Assembly (NCBI GenBank): GCA_910588825.1
Contig: CAJURF010000005.1
Coordinates: 1 to 64,000 of the forward strand
Length of the DNA: 64,000 bases
DNA from: an uncultured Lachnospiraceae bacterium
GTDB taxonomy: Bacteria; Bacillota; Clostridia; Lachnospirales; Lachnospiraceae
Direction of reading: 5' to 3'
The translations under genes and the position numbers were made by a program. This document shows positions 17,475 through 25,679 of the stretch, one piece after another. Positions within the stretch are counted from its first letter, which is position 1. Each line of letters starts with the position of its first letter. Below the pieces are notes generated by a model. It had not been told where the DNA came from, ran no database searches, and saw only the letters and a program-made list of their open reading frames with translations.

Positions 17475-17590
17475 TTCAAATACATATCGATTGCTGTTGA
17501 CATTGGAACACCTAACTGAGACAATACTTTTTCTGCCCGCTCTTTAACAGTTGGGTTTACTCTTAAGTTCAATGTTGCTGTTTTTTCCAT
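17453..17590 (-). pseudogene. Truncated RelB/DinJ-family antitoxin
   Basis: 45 codons with a perfect RBS (AAGGAGGTG) upstream of ATG at 17590. The frame begins 'MEKTATLNLRVNPTVKERAE' and continues 'VLSQLGVPMSTAIDMYLNQ', a clear DinJ-type ribbon-helix-helix. It then changes into unrelated residues (NSRLF) and stops where the zinc-ribbon fragment of the opposite strand begins. The toxin-binding half is missing, and no toxin is downstream. The DNA-binding half could still be produced. Confidence 0.7.
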
Positions 17591-17914
17591 AATCTTACAC
17601 CTCCTTGTTTCTTATATTGTGACGCTTTTGTCGTTACAGTTCAAGCACTAATTTCTTCCATATATCAGACATACACCAGCGAAAAAACTTCCCAGTATCC
17701 TAAAGCTATTCCTTTTGGTCATAAGGCTTCTTTTATATCAGATTTTACACTTTTAAGATATATAAACAGACATTCGTTAAAAACATGTTTTGAACAAACT
17801 GTGAATATATCCCGATAACCGCAAGGAGTATCCATCTTTGAACACTTCCCCAAGACTACATCGCGCCACGCTTTGTCTCACATTCTGCACTTTTCGGGTA
17901 CTTTCAAGCACTTC
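17591..17914. other. Intergenic stretch without recognised content
   Basis: Apart from the RBS of the truncated antitoxin at its left edge I see no gene, repeat or convincing hairpin here. Confidence 0.4.
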
Positions 17915-18121
17915 TCAAAAAAGATCTTTCGCCCGGTCTACATAAGCCTCGATTTCCTGCGGATTCTGGAATGCCTGCCGAAAGTCAAACATGACACATC
18001 GGCTTTTAAGACCGCCGCTATCTGGTACTCTTCTATTCCTTCCAAGGTCTGAAAAAACGCTGAAACATACATCGACGGCAAAAAAGCCGCCCATACTGAC
18101 AGCTTTTTTGTATATTCTCAT
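17915..18121 (-). pseudogene. Possible remnant reading frame after the Uma2 gene
   Basis: 68 codons whose ATG overlaps the stop of the Uma2-like gene (ATGA), which would allow coupling. The product has no recognisable domain. A second frame over the same bases is open for over 40 codons and equally protein-like, so the stretch may be a decayed gene with frameshifts. Low confidence that it is translated. Confidence 0.25.
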
Positions 18122-18654
18122 TCTGTAATTTTTATGGAAAATCCTTCATAAATTCCAACAGGAATCCCTTCCTTAAAAGAGTATTCTACCATCTGATTCC
18201 GTTCAAAATTATAAACAGTTACCAGCCTTCTCTCCGTGTCCACAACCCAATATTCCCTGACGCCGGCTGCGCGGTACTTAAAAAGTTTTATAAAATAATC
18301 CATAGATTTACTGCTGGGAGAAACGATCTCGATAATCCAGTCCGGTGCGCCATGGCATCCTCTATCGTCTAATTTATCAAAATCACATATAACCGAAATA
18401 TCCGGTTCCACATAATTCCTGTCATCTGACGTCAAAAAAACTGCAAATGGCGCGATATCAACTTCACAATCCCCCCCATGCCCATCAATATAATCGGCGA
18501 TTTTCCGAAAAACCGACCCTAAGACTCTCTGATGGGTTCTGCTGGGCGATGCCATATAATAAATCTGTCCGTCAATTAACTCCGCCCGTTTTCCCTCCGG
18601 AAGATGATAAATATCATCAAGAGTATACAGTTCTCCTTTTTTCAAAGGTTCCAC
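18118..18654 (-). CDS. Uma2-family (DUF820) putative endonuclease
   Basis: 178 residues from a GTG start at 18654, chosen because GGGAGG stands about 10 bp before it; upstream in-frame ATGs lack an RBS. Family features: 'YTLDDIYHLPEGKRAELIDG', 'MASPSRTHQRVLGSVF', 'NYVEPDISVICD', 'GAPDWIIEIVSPSS' and 'YRAAGVREYWVVD'. The D and E-x-V pattern in the fourth segment is the PD-(D/E)XK core of Uma2. The family is widespread, abundant in cyanobacteria and of unknown physiological role. Cytoplasmic. Confidence 0.85.
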   Translation of the reverse strand: MEPLKKGELYTLDDIYHLPEGKRAELIDGQIYYMASPSRTHQRVLGSVFRKIADYIDGHGGDCEVDIAPFAVFLTSDDRNYVEPDISVICDFDKLDDRGCHGAPDWIIEIVSPSSKSMDYFIKLFKYRAAGVREYWVVDTERRLVTVYNFERNQMVEYSFKEGIPVGIYEGFSIKITE

Positions 18655-18690
18655 TTGTAAAATACCTCCCATGATTTTAAAAAGCACGCT

Positions 18691-19629
18691 CTATTTCGAA
18701 CTTCCGCACTCTCCCCCTGTTCCACGCAGAATATCCAGGCCGTGATCCAGCTGGGGCAGTATATACTCCAGGCTTTCCTTCACTGCCTTGGGACTTCCCG
18801 GCAGGTTTACGATCAAAGTTTTTTTCCGGATTCCGGATACGGCCCGGCTGAGCATAGCCCGCCCGGTAATGGTCAGTGAATACTGTCTCATAGCCTCAGC
18901 GATTCCGTTTGCCATACGGTCGCAGACTTCTATGGTGGCCTCCGGCGTCAGATCCCGTTCTGAAAATCCTGTTCCTCCTGTGGTGAAAATCACATTCACC
19001 TGCCGCTGGTCTGCCAGCCGGGAAAGCTGTGCAGCCAGGGGCTGGATTCCATCTGGCAGGAGCAGTGTCTCTATCACATTGTAGCCCGCCTTTTCCAGTA
19101 TTTCCTGTATGGCCGGCCCGCTTTTATCCTCCCTTTCACCCTGAGAGCCTTTATCACTTAAAGTGACGATTGCTGCTGTAAATGGACGGTCATCGGGAAG
19201 GGGCAGCAGCTGGATCTCATCTCCCGCTTTAATGGAACCGCCCTTTAACACTTTGGTAAATACCCCTTCTCTGGGCATAATGCAGTCGCCCACTGCGTGG
19301 AAAATGGCACAGTGGCTATGGCATTCCTTTCCAATCTGGGTGAGTTCCAAGAGAACATCACCGATTTGAAATCTGGAACCTACAGGTATTTTCCGCAGAT
19401 CAAAGCCTTCTACAACCAGGTTCTCTCCAAATGCTCCAAAATCAACGTCTGCGCCTTTGGCGCGAAAGTCCTCTATTTTCTCAAAGGACAGAAGGCTCAC
19501 CTGACGATGCCACTTTCCGCCATGGGCATCCCCTTCAATGCCCCAGTCTTCCAGCAGCACCGCAGAATCTACAGGTGATTTCTGTACCCCCTTTTTTTCA
19601 CTGATACAAATTGCCAGTATTTTTCCCAT
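18691..19629 (-). CDS. MOSC domain fused to MogA/MoaB-like molybdopterin adenylyltransferase
   Basis: 312 residues in two domains. Residues 1-145 are a MOSC domain ('GIEGDAHGGKWHRQVSLLS', 'FGENLVVEGFDL', and the conserved cysteines in 'GKECHSHCAIF'). Residues about 150-305 are MogA/MoaB-like ('AAIVTLSDKGSQGEREDKSG', 'VIFTTGGTGFSERDLTPEAT', 'VNLPGSPKAVKESL'). MogA adenylylates molybdopterin before molybdenum insertion; MOSC domains handle sulfur or a sulfur-bearing cofactor. The fusion suggests consecutive steps in cofactor maturation. ATG has GGAGG upstream. mobA is 1.4 kb upstream on the same strand. Confidence 0.88.
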   Translation of the reverse strand: MGKILAICISEKKGVQKSPVDSAVLLEDWGIEGDAHGGKWHRQVSLLSFEKIEDFRAKGADVDFGAFGENLVVEGFDLRKIPVGSRFQIGDVLLELTQIGKECHSHCAIFHAVGDCIMPREGVFTKVLKGGSIKAGDEIQLLPLPDDRPFTAAIVTLSDKGSQGEREDKSGPAIQEILEKAGYNVIETLLLPDGIQPLAAQLSRLADQRQVNVIFTTGGTGFSERDLTPEATIEVCDRMANGIAEAMRQYSLTITGRAMLSRAVSGIRKKTLIVNLPGSPKAVKESLEYILPQLDHGLDILRGTGGECGSSK

Positions 19630-19680
19630 AACAAAATCCTCCTAGAAATCGTTCTGTTTCGTGGCACGCAGCCCGTCTCT

Positions 19681-19772
19681 TATACCCGCAAGCCAAATGA
19701 TTTGCCAGCAGGCCTCCACTGTTTCAAGCAAAACAGCAAATCATTTGGCAAATACGTATGCTCTTGAGTATA
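19681..19772. repeat. 92-bp dispersed hairpin repeat, copy 1
   Basis: 92 bp bounded by TATAC...GTATA. It contains a perfect 14-bp inverted repeat, GCCAAATGATTTGC (19692-19705) and GCAAATCATTTGGC (19736-19749), around a 30-nt loop. An inverted copy differing at 4 of 92 positions lies at 51338-51429. Both copies are intergenic and directly beyond gene ends. No coding capacity. It looks like a REP/MITE-type mobile hairpin or a small structured RNA. Confidence 0.85.
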
Positions 19773-19791
19773 ATTATTGTAAACAGAATCA

Positions 19792-19826
19792 GCGGGAAGC
19801 ACTTTTCTCAAGAAAATGCCTCCCGC
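19792..19826 (-). terminator. Hairpin downstream of the formate/nitrite channel gene
   Basis: GCGGGA...TCCCGC closes a long imperfect stem that also pairs CTTTTCT with AGAAAA. It begins 13 bp after the stop of the channel gene. The U-rich tail on the minus strand is weak. Confidence 0.5.
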
Positions 19827-19838
19827 CGCCTCTATGTA

Positions 19839-20651
19839 TTACGACTCTTTATCTTTCTTTAAGTAAATGAACCAGTATACCATACCAACAAGTACTGCTC
19901 CGCCGACAATATTTCCCAGTGTTACTGGAATTAAGTTTTTCACGAAGAATGCTCCCCATGTTAATTTTGCTGTGTCAGCTGTTGCTGCTGCCAGATAATC
20001 TGCATTGCCCATTGCAAACAGACCTGCTGGGCCATAGAACATATTAGCAACGCTATGCTCAAATCCGCTGAGTACGAATACCATGATGGGATAGAACAGT
20101 GCAGCAATTTTGCCTGCAGCAGTTTTAGATGAAAATCCTAACCATACAGCCAGGCATACCAGCATATTACAGAACACGCCTTTCAAAAATGCATCCCCAA
20201 AGGACATGGAAACCTTTGCCACTGCCGTATTGATTGTAGCTCCGCCCAGTGCGTTGTCAAACAAACTGAGCTGATGACAGGCACTTACGCCCCATGCCAC
20301 AAAAATACTTCCCACAAAGTTGCCAAGATATACAATTACCCAATTGCGCAGCATATTGACAACAGAGGCTTCTTTTTCCAGTACAGAAATAATAATGAGG
20401 CAGTTACCGGTAAACAATTCACTTCCGGCCAGGATTACAAGTGTCAGTCCAGCCGGGAACACACAGGCACCTACCAGTTTTCCCACAGAACCTGAGAGGC
20501 TGGTGGAAGCTGTTGATGCGCCAACACCTGCAATTGCAATGAAGATTCCGGCCAGGATACCCAGAACAAACAGTTTGCTGGCCTTCATATTAGCCTTGCC
20601 TTTACCGATGGGTACATAATTTTTAGCGATTTCCGCTGGTGAATTCATCAT
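19839..20651 (-). CDS. Formate/nitrite transporter family channel (FocA/NirC)
   Basis: 270 residues with six membrane helices, the normal FNT size. Family signatures: 'GSELFTGNCLIIISVLEKEAS' region after helix 2, 'NWVIVYLGNFVGSIFVAWG', 'LKGVFCNMLVCLAVWLGF' and 'SGFEHSVANMFYGPAGLF' with the central His, followed by 'NLIPVTLGNIVGG'. It conducts formate or nitrite with protons across the cytoplasmic membrane. Neighbouring molybdenum-cofactor genes fit a link to a molybdo- or tungsto-enzyme such as formate dehydrogenase, though none is encoded here. A long leader with a 13-bp stem hairpin precedes it. Confidence 0.92.
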   Translation of the reverse strand: MMNSPAEIAKNYVPIGKGKANMKASKLFVLGILAGIFIAIAGVGASTASTSLSGSVGKLVGACVFPAGLTLVILAGSELFTGNCLIIISVLEKEASVVNMLRNWVIVYLGNFVGSIFVAWGVSACHQLSLFDNALGGATINTAVAKVSMSFGDAFLKGVFCNMLVCLAVWLGFSSKTAAGKIAALFYPIMVFVLSGFEHSVANMFYGPAGLFAMGNADYLAAATADTAKLTWGAFFVKNLIPVTLGNIVGGAVLVGMVYWFIYLKKDKES

Positions 20652-21064
20652 AGTAAATTCCCCCCTTTATAATATTATTTATCAATCTATAAAAAGCCTC
20701 ATGTTTTTTACAGATTGATTTTTACAAGGTGCTTTCTATGCGGAGTATTCCTTTACGGCAGTGCCTCTCCACAAAGCGTCTGCAGCGAATACTCCGCATA
20801 TATTAGTAAAAAGCCTTGTTTTCCCACCGTCGTTTGGAGGTATTTCAGCCCCATATATGGCCAGTAAACATTAGTCTTTGTCTTCACAACAGTATTAAAC
20901 ACAGCTAATTACTCAATCTCTCACCCCGTCATCAAATACAGACAACGCTGATGCTTTATTCAGTATATCTTGAATTTCACTTTTTGTCAATATTTTTTTA
21001 GCAAAATAGACAATAACCACCCGTTTAAAGGCTGATTTTACCGTCTGAATTAAACAAATGCATT
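20652..21064 (-). other. Long leader/intergenic region before the formate/nitrite channel gene
   Basis: 413 bp without a gene. It contains the hairpin at 20738-20799 and, either side of it, two similar strings reading AGGCTTTTTA on the minus strand. I could not match it to a known riboswitch consensus. Confidence 0.4.
20738..20799 (-). promoter_or_regulatory. Structured leader element upstream of the channel gene
   Basis: ATGCGGAGTATTC and GAATACTCCGCAT form a perfect 13-bp stem closing a 36-nt loop that can fold further. It lies about 90 bp before the channel start codon on the transcribed strand. A terminator is unlikely because no U-tract follows directly. It could be a riboswitch or a protein-binding leader. 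Confidence 0.45.
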
Positions 21065-21670
21065 CTACAATTTTTCCTGAAGCCTGCGGTAATCTGCCTT
21101 TTCATTAATATTTTGGAACTGAAGTTCATTCCCTGTGCTTTCGTATTCACCATATCCGGTTTTTTTCAAAAATGCAAATACAGAACCATTTCCTTTGGCC
21201 AGAGCCGCCGCAATACTTTCTGACAGCCTTGTACTGTAAACACCAATCAGAGGCTCTTGTTTTTCTCCATGCCGGAGAATCGTAATCAAATTACTGCTTT
21301 CCCTATCTCTTTGAATTAATTTCTGCAGTTCGGAAACTGAAACAAGAGGTGTATCCACACTCAGCACCAGACAGCGCTCATGACGTGCGCAGACAAAACA
21401 TGCTTCCATTCCTCCCAGCGGTCCCCTCTCTTTCAGGCGGTCCATAACCACCGGTACCTGACACTTTAACCCCCGGTAACCTGACACCAGGATATCCTCA
21501 ATCCCCAGTTTCCGCCCTTTTTCAATCTGTATATCCAGAAATGTCTGGTCCCGGTATCGCAAATCAGATTTATCTGTTCCCATACGGCGGCTGAGTCCTC
21601 CCGCCAGAATAATCATTGACAGAGAGTCTTTGTCTGCATTTCTGTCCGGTTCAAAATTTGATTCTTCCAT
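21065..21670 (-). CDS. mobA: Molybdenum cofactor guanylyltransferase MobA
   Basis: 201 residues. The nucleotidyltransferase signature 'MIILAGGLSRRMGTDKSDL' is about residues 19-37, with 'GPLGGMEACF' and 'CLVLSVDTPLVS' carrying the metal-binding Asp. MobA attaches GMP to the molybdenum cofactor to give the dinucleotide form used by DMSO-reductase-family enzymes such as formate dehydrogenase. An N-terminal extension of 18 residues is unusual and its RBS is weak, so the start is not certain. Same strand as, and upstream of, the channel and MOSC-MogA genes but separated by the long leader. Confidence 0.88.
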   Translation of the reverse strand: MEESNFEPDRNADKDSLSMIILAGGLSRRMGTDKSDLRYRDQTFLDIQIEKGRKLGIEDILVSGYRGLKCQVPVVMDRLKERGPLGGMEACFVCARHERCLVLSVDTPLVSVSELQKLIQRDRESSNLITILRHGEKQEPLIGVYSTRLSESIAAALAKGNGSVFAFLKKTGYGEYESTGNELQFQNINEKADYRRLQEKL

Positions 21671-21873
21671 ACATAAATCCGCTTTCTTCTAAACATAGTA
21701 TTTAAAATTTTCCAAGAATATTCAAAATATGCCGGCCAGGCACTGCAGCACAGCTTCCTGTCCGGCACAGTAATTTCTACGCAGACCGCCTGATACTCCA
21801 TCCGGCTGGAAATTCAAGTCTGGGACTGCATGTTCCGCACCATCTAGCGGAAAATTTTCAAACACGCTCTAGT

Positions 21874-23136
21874 TCACATCAGCTCAGCGATTCTGGTAAC
21901 CCCCACATAAATTTCCTGAATTTTATACCAGGTTACATAATCCACAATTCCTGTCTGGGGAAGCTTAAATACCTTCTGAAAAGTCCGCACAGCCTCTTTT
22001 GTCGCCTCATCATAGTACCCGGTTACTGGTTCCTGAGGAATGGCCGAATATACATCTGCAATGGTATTGAGCTGGTCCTGTATTTGTGTCACTTTCTGTC
22101 CGGACGCACCAATATCCAGATCGTACCTGGGCCAGGAGGCAGGAATTCCTGATATCTCTTCCGCCATATTGATATACATGGAATCGCCATAATAATACCG
22201 TAGAATTTCAATTGCCGAATAATTTTGATCTCCCAGATATTTGGAGCCCCATTGGCTCATCCAGTTGGGGCAGGTCACCCTCTGCCCATCGCAATATTGG
22301 GTCAAAATGGGCTGACGCACATTGGGACGGGACAGATAATTGGAGAACAGCTCATCCACAACCTGTGAAATGCTGGTAAAAATATTTCTATCGGGTATCC
22401 ACTTGTGATCGAATGCTGTAGATGATGTGATGGTAAAATCATAACCCTTGTTGCGGTACCATTCTGTATAGACCCTGTTCAAAGTGAAGGACATAATAGC
22501 CAGCACATTTGCCCGGATCGTATCTTGCGGCCAGGTGGCATAAATCTCACTGGAAGCCACGTTTTTAATATAATCCCTGTACCTCACATAGTAATCCCGG
22601 GCAGTGCTGTCCGAGGGCACACCGTCGTGAACCACCACATATTCCGGCACGACAACACGGCTCAACACAATTTCCCCAGTCTCATCCATAGGTTTAATTT
22701 CTTCTTCCGGTATCTTTGGCGGGTAATCACCATACAGCGTGTGGGCTGGAATCACCAGGTTGTCAATCTGTTCTCCAGGTTCCTGTGGTTCCAGATACAC
22801 AGATTGGATAGCTGTTGCCGTGGACAGTATCTCAATCCCACTAATGTCAAAAGGAGTATATCCCGGAGCACTCACGTTCAGTGTATATTCTGAATACGGC
22901 TGAGTTTCTCCGGGCTCCAGGCTGTATTCTACCGGGGGTGCCGGCAGTTCCAGGGTCGGACTTTGTCCGGATTCATCTGTAACCACCTCTTCTATCGTCT
23001 GTGTAGGATTTCCAGTATAGGATATCTGTATCCTGGCATCCTGAATCGGAACATTCCTCACAGAAGACTGCACCTGAATCTGGAGCTTTCCTGTATCTAC
23101 CTGGTTATTCTCCATGATACGCATATAATCCCTCAT
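21874..23136 (-). CDS. Peptidoglycan-binding protein with sporulation-type SpoIID-like core
   Basis: 420 residues, no signal peptide. N-terminal part (about 15-115) has carboxypeptidase-regulatory-like beta-sandwich sequence ('LQIQVQSSVRNVPIQDARI'). The middle (about 165-335) has 'RANVLAIMSFTLNRVYTEWY' and 'YCDGQRVTCPNWMSQWG', as in the SpoIID/LytB-like amidase-enhancer group. The C-terminus (about 345-410) is a PG_binding_1 domain ('GQKVTQIQDQLNTIA', 'YDEATKEAVRTFQKVFKLP'). It probably binds or remodels spore cortex or wall peptidoglycan. How it leaves the cytoplasm is unclear. Confidence 0.75.
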   Translation of the reverse strand: MRDYMRIMENNQVDTGKLQIQVQSSVRNVPIQDARIQISYTGNPTQTIEEVVTDESGQSPTLELPAPPVEYSLEPGETQPYSEYTLNVSAPGYTPFDISGIEILSTATAIQSVYLEPQEPGEQIDNLVIPAHTLYGDYPPKIPEEEIKPMDETGEIVLSRVVVPEYVVVHDGVPSDSTARDYYVRYRDYIKNVASSEIYATWPQDTIRANVLAIMSFTLNRVYTEWYRNKGYDFTITSSTAFDHKWIPDRNIFTSISQVVDELFSNYLSRPNVRQPILTQYCDGQRVTCPNWMSQWGSKYLGDQNYSAIEILRYYYGDSMYINMAEEISGIPASWPRYDLDIGASGQKVTQIQDQLNTIADVYSAIPQEPVTGYYDEATKEAVRTFQKVFKLPQTGIVDYVTWYKIQEIYVGVTRIAELM

Positions 23137-23250
23137 TCATAACCTCTTAACCGATTGATGTTATATTAGTATATGCATACCATCTTCATAATTGCCCCTG
23201 TGGAAACCGCCTTTGCAAGTAGGATTTTTACTGTGTATTTTATAAAGCTT

Positions 23251-24534
23251 CTAAAATAACTTCATAATATCATGATACATCACCACGAACATCAGCGCCA
23301 TGAGAAGAACGAAGCCCGCCATGTGAATCATTGCCTCTGCCTGTCTGTTAATGGGTTTCTTCCGGATTGCTTCCAGGATTAAGAAAACCAGCCGGCCGCC
23401 GTCCAGCGCCGGTATGGGAAGCAGATTCATAATTCCCAAGTTTGCAGAGAGAAGCACTGCAATATTCAGCATACTCGCCCAGAGAACCGTGGTGCCCTCT
23501 GAACGGGCGGCCTCATAGGTATCCCCGATTACATCCACCACACCTACAGGCCCGGACAAATCCCGGATTCCAAATTGGCCGGTGAATAATTTCCCCAGAC
23601 TCATCACTGTTGTGCGTATCCAATACTTTACCTCAACGGCCGCATATCGGAACACATTCCAGGATGATGTCTTCTCACGCCCCAGTTGATACTGAAATCC
23701 CAGAGATACCTGGGTATAACTGGCTGGAGTTACGGTGATTCTTTTCAGCTTTCCATTATGCTCATAGGTAATGTCCAAGGGCTCCTCACTCAGTGGATTT
23801 GCTTCAATGTAACGTTCATAGTCATCCTGATTCTGGATGGCTGTTCCATTAATCTCAGTAATTACATCGCCAGGCTGAATTCCTGATTCTTCCAATGGCA
23901 TATCCTTAATCAGAGAAGCCACTTCCAAACGCTGGGTATCTGCCCGGTTAAACCCCATGAGATATTTTTCCTGGGTCTCTGGCTGATAAGAAACCAGCTT
24001 CTTCACCCCATCACGTTTGATTGTCATCTCTATGGGCGCATCCTCCAATTCATTGAGCGCAAGCCATGTATTCAAATCAAGCCCGCTGTCTATAGTATAT
24101 CCCTGAAATTCTGTAATCTGGTCACCTTCCCGAAGTCCTGCCTCATAGGCAGGGGAGTCTTCTGGAACGTTTGCTGCCCTGGACGGTACATAACCCATCA
24201 TTGCCACAATAATGACTGAAAAAATAAAGGCCATAATAAAATTAAAAATAGGCCCTGCGGCAATTACCGTAATCCTCCCCCACACAGAGGCAGAATTAAA
24301 CGAGCCAGGGACTTCACTGTCTTCGTCCTCGCCCAGCATCATGCAGGAACCGCCCAGAGGCAGAAGCTTCAGACAATATTCGGTCTCCCCTCTTTTGGTT
24401 TTCAACAGTGTAGGACCCATGCCAAGAGAAAATTGCTGAACTACAATCCCATTTTTCTTTGCCAGAAGGAAGTGTCCCAATTCATGAAACAATACCAATA
24501 TGCTGAAAATAATAATTGCAATGAAAATTTTCAA
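23251..24534 (-). CDS. rseP: Site-2 intramembrane metalloprotease RseP/RasP (M50)
   Basis: 427 residues from a TTG start at 24534, which has AGGTGG five bases before it and begins just after the dxr stop. The zinc motif HELGH is at residues 17-21, the second motif is 'LLPIPALDGGRL' near the C-terminus, and a PDZ region lies between ('ESGIQPGDVITEINGTAIQ'; an additional upstream 'PAYEAGLREGDQITEFQG'). It cleaves membrane-embedded anti-sigma factors or signal-peptide remnants. Last gene of the pyrH-frr-uppS-cdsA-dxr-rseP run, the standard order in Firmicutes. Confidence 0.92.
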   Translation of the reverse strand: MKIFIAIIIFSILVLFHELGHFLLAKKNGIVVQQFSLGMGPTLLKTKRGETEYCLKLLPLGGSCMMLGEDEDSEVPGSFNSASVWGRITVIAAGPIFNFIMAFIFSVIIVAMMGYVPSRAANVPEDSPAYEAGLREGDQITEFQGYTIDSGLDLNTWLALNELEDAPIEMTIKRDGVKKLVSYQPETQEKYLMGFNRADTQRLEVASLIKDMPLEESGIQPGDVITEINGTAIQNQDDYERYIEANPLSEEPLDITYEHNGKLKRITVTPASYTQVSLGFQYQLGREKTSSWNVFRYAAVEVKYWIRTTVMSLGKLFTGQFGIRDLSGPVGVVDVIGDTYEAARSEGTTVLWASMLNIAVLLSANLGIMNLLPIPALDGGRLVFLILEAIRKKPINRQAEAMIHMAGFVLLMALMFVVMYHDIMKLF

Positions 24535-24536
24535 AA

Positions 24537-25679
24537 TTACCACCTGCTTTCCAACCACTGATTTGTATCTGCCTCAATTTCCAGAATCGTATCCAGAGAA
24601 GGTTCTGGTATCACCTGATGTCTGTCCATGGAACTGCCGATCATATCATAAATATCCAGGAAACGGATTTCCTTGTTCAAAAATCTGCGTACAGCCTGCT
24701 CATTGGCAGCGTTGAATACTGTGGGCATACTGCCGCCGGCCCGGGCTGCCTCCACAGCCATGGACAGCCCCTGAAACGTATCTGAGGCCGGTGCCTCAAA
24801 AGTTAAGGAACCCAGCGCGGCGAAATCCAGTCTTTCTCCAGGCAGAAACCGCCTTTGGGGATAATAAAGCGCATATTGAATGGGAAGTTTCATATCTGGT
24901 GTGCCCAGTTGCGCTATCACTGCTCCGTCCTCAAATTCTACCATAGAATGGATGACGCTCTGAGGCTGGATCACCACCTGTACCTGATCTACTTCCACCT
25001 GAAACAGCCAGCACGCCTCCATGACTTCCAGCCCTTTATTCACCAGAGTTGCGGAATCCACCGTGATTTTTTGCCCCATCACCCAGTTGGGATGTTTCAG
25101 GGTATCTGAAAGGGTCACCTTCTCCAGCTGCTCTCGGTCATATCCCCGGAAAGGCCCTCCGGATGCGGTGAGCAGCAGCTTTCGCAGGGAACGGGCAGAT
25201 TCACCCTGAAGACACTGGAAAATTGCGCTGTGCTCACTGTCCACAGGCAGAATAGAAACGTCGTATTCCCGTGCCAGAGGCATGATAATATGTCCTGCTG
25301 TCACAAGGGTTTCTTTATTTGCCAGAGCAATGTCCTTCCCGGCACGTATGGCTTCTATTGTGGGGCGTATCCCGATCATTCCCACCACGGCGGTAACAAG
25401 AATTTCTGTATCTTTCAGTGCCGCCACTTTCATCATACCATCCATGCCGCTTAGGACTTTTGTATTTGTATCTCTGACACGTACTGCCAGATCCCTGGCC
25501 TTATCTTCATCCATAACCGAGACTGCCACAGGAGAAAACTCCCGGATCTGTTCTTCCAACAGACGGATATTGGAACCTGCCGTTAGTCCCAATACCTGAA
25601 TATCTCCGTTATGCCTGGCAACTTCCAGAGTTTGTGTACCTATAGAACCTGTAGATCCTAAAATCGCTATTTTTTTCAT
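24537..25679 (-). CDS. dxr: 1-deoxy-D-xylulose 5-phosphate reductoisomerase
   Basis: 380 residues, full length. 'AILGSTGSIGTQTLEVARH' is the NADPH-binding start, 'LANKETLVTAG' and 'PVDSEHSAIFQCL' carry metal/substrate contacts, and 'HPNWVMGQKITVDSATLVNKG' is the family signature. It makes 2-C-methyl-D-erythritol 4-phosphate in the MEP isoprenoid pathway, the supply route for the undecaprenyl lipid made by the uppS product two genes upstream. It overlaps cdsA by 4 bp. Cytoplasmic. Confidence 0.96.
   Translation of the reverse strand: MKKIAILGSTGSIGTQTLEVARHNGDIQVLGLTAGSNIRLLEEQIREFSPVAVSVMDEDKARDLAVRVRDTNTKVLSGMDGMMKVAALKDTEILVTAVVGMIGIRPTIEAIRAGKDIALANKETLVTAGHIIMPLAREYDVSILPVDSEHSAIFQCLQGESARSLRKLLLTASGGPFRGYDREQLEKVTLSDTLKHPNWVMGQKITVDSATLVNKGLEVMEACWLFQVEVDQVQVVIQPQSVIHSMVEFEDGAVIAQLGTPDMKLPIQYALYYPQRRFLPGERLDFAALGSLTFEAPASDTFQGLSMAVEAARAGGSMPTVFNAANEQAVRRFLNKEIRFLDIYDMIGSSMDRHQVIPEPSLDTILEIEADTNQWLESRW

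Noticed and set aside
20652..21064. Molybdenum-cofactor riboswitch upstream of the formate/nitrite channel
   Set aside because: The context fits, but I cannot match the hairpin to the known conserved core; kept only as an undefined structured leader.
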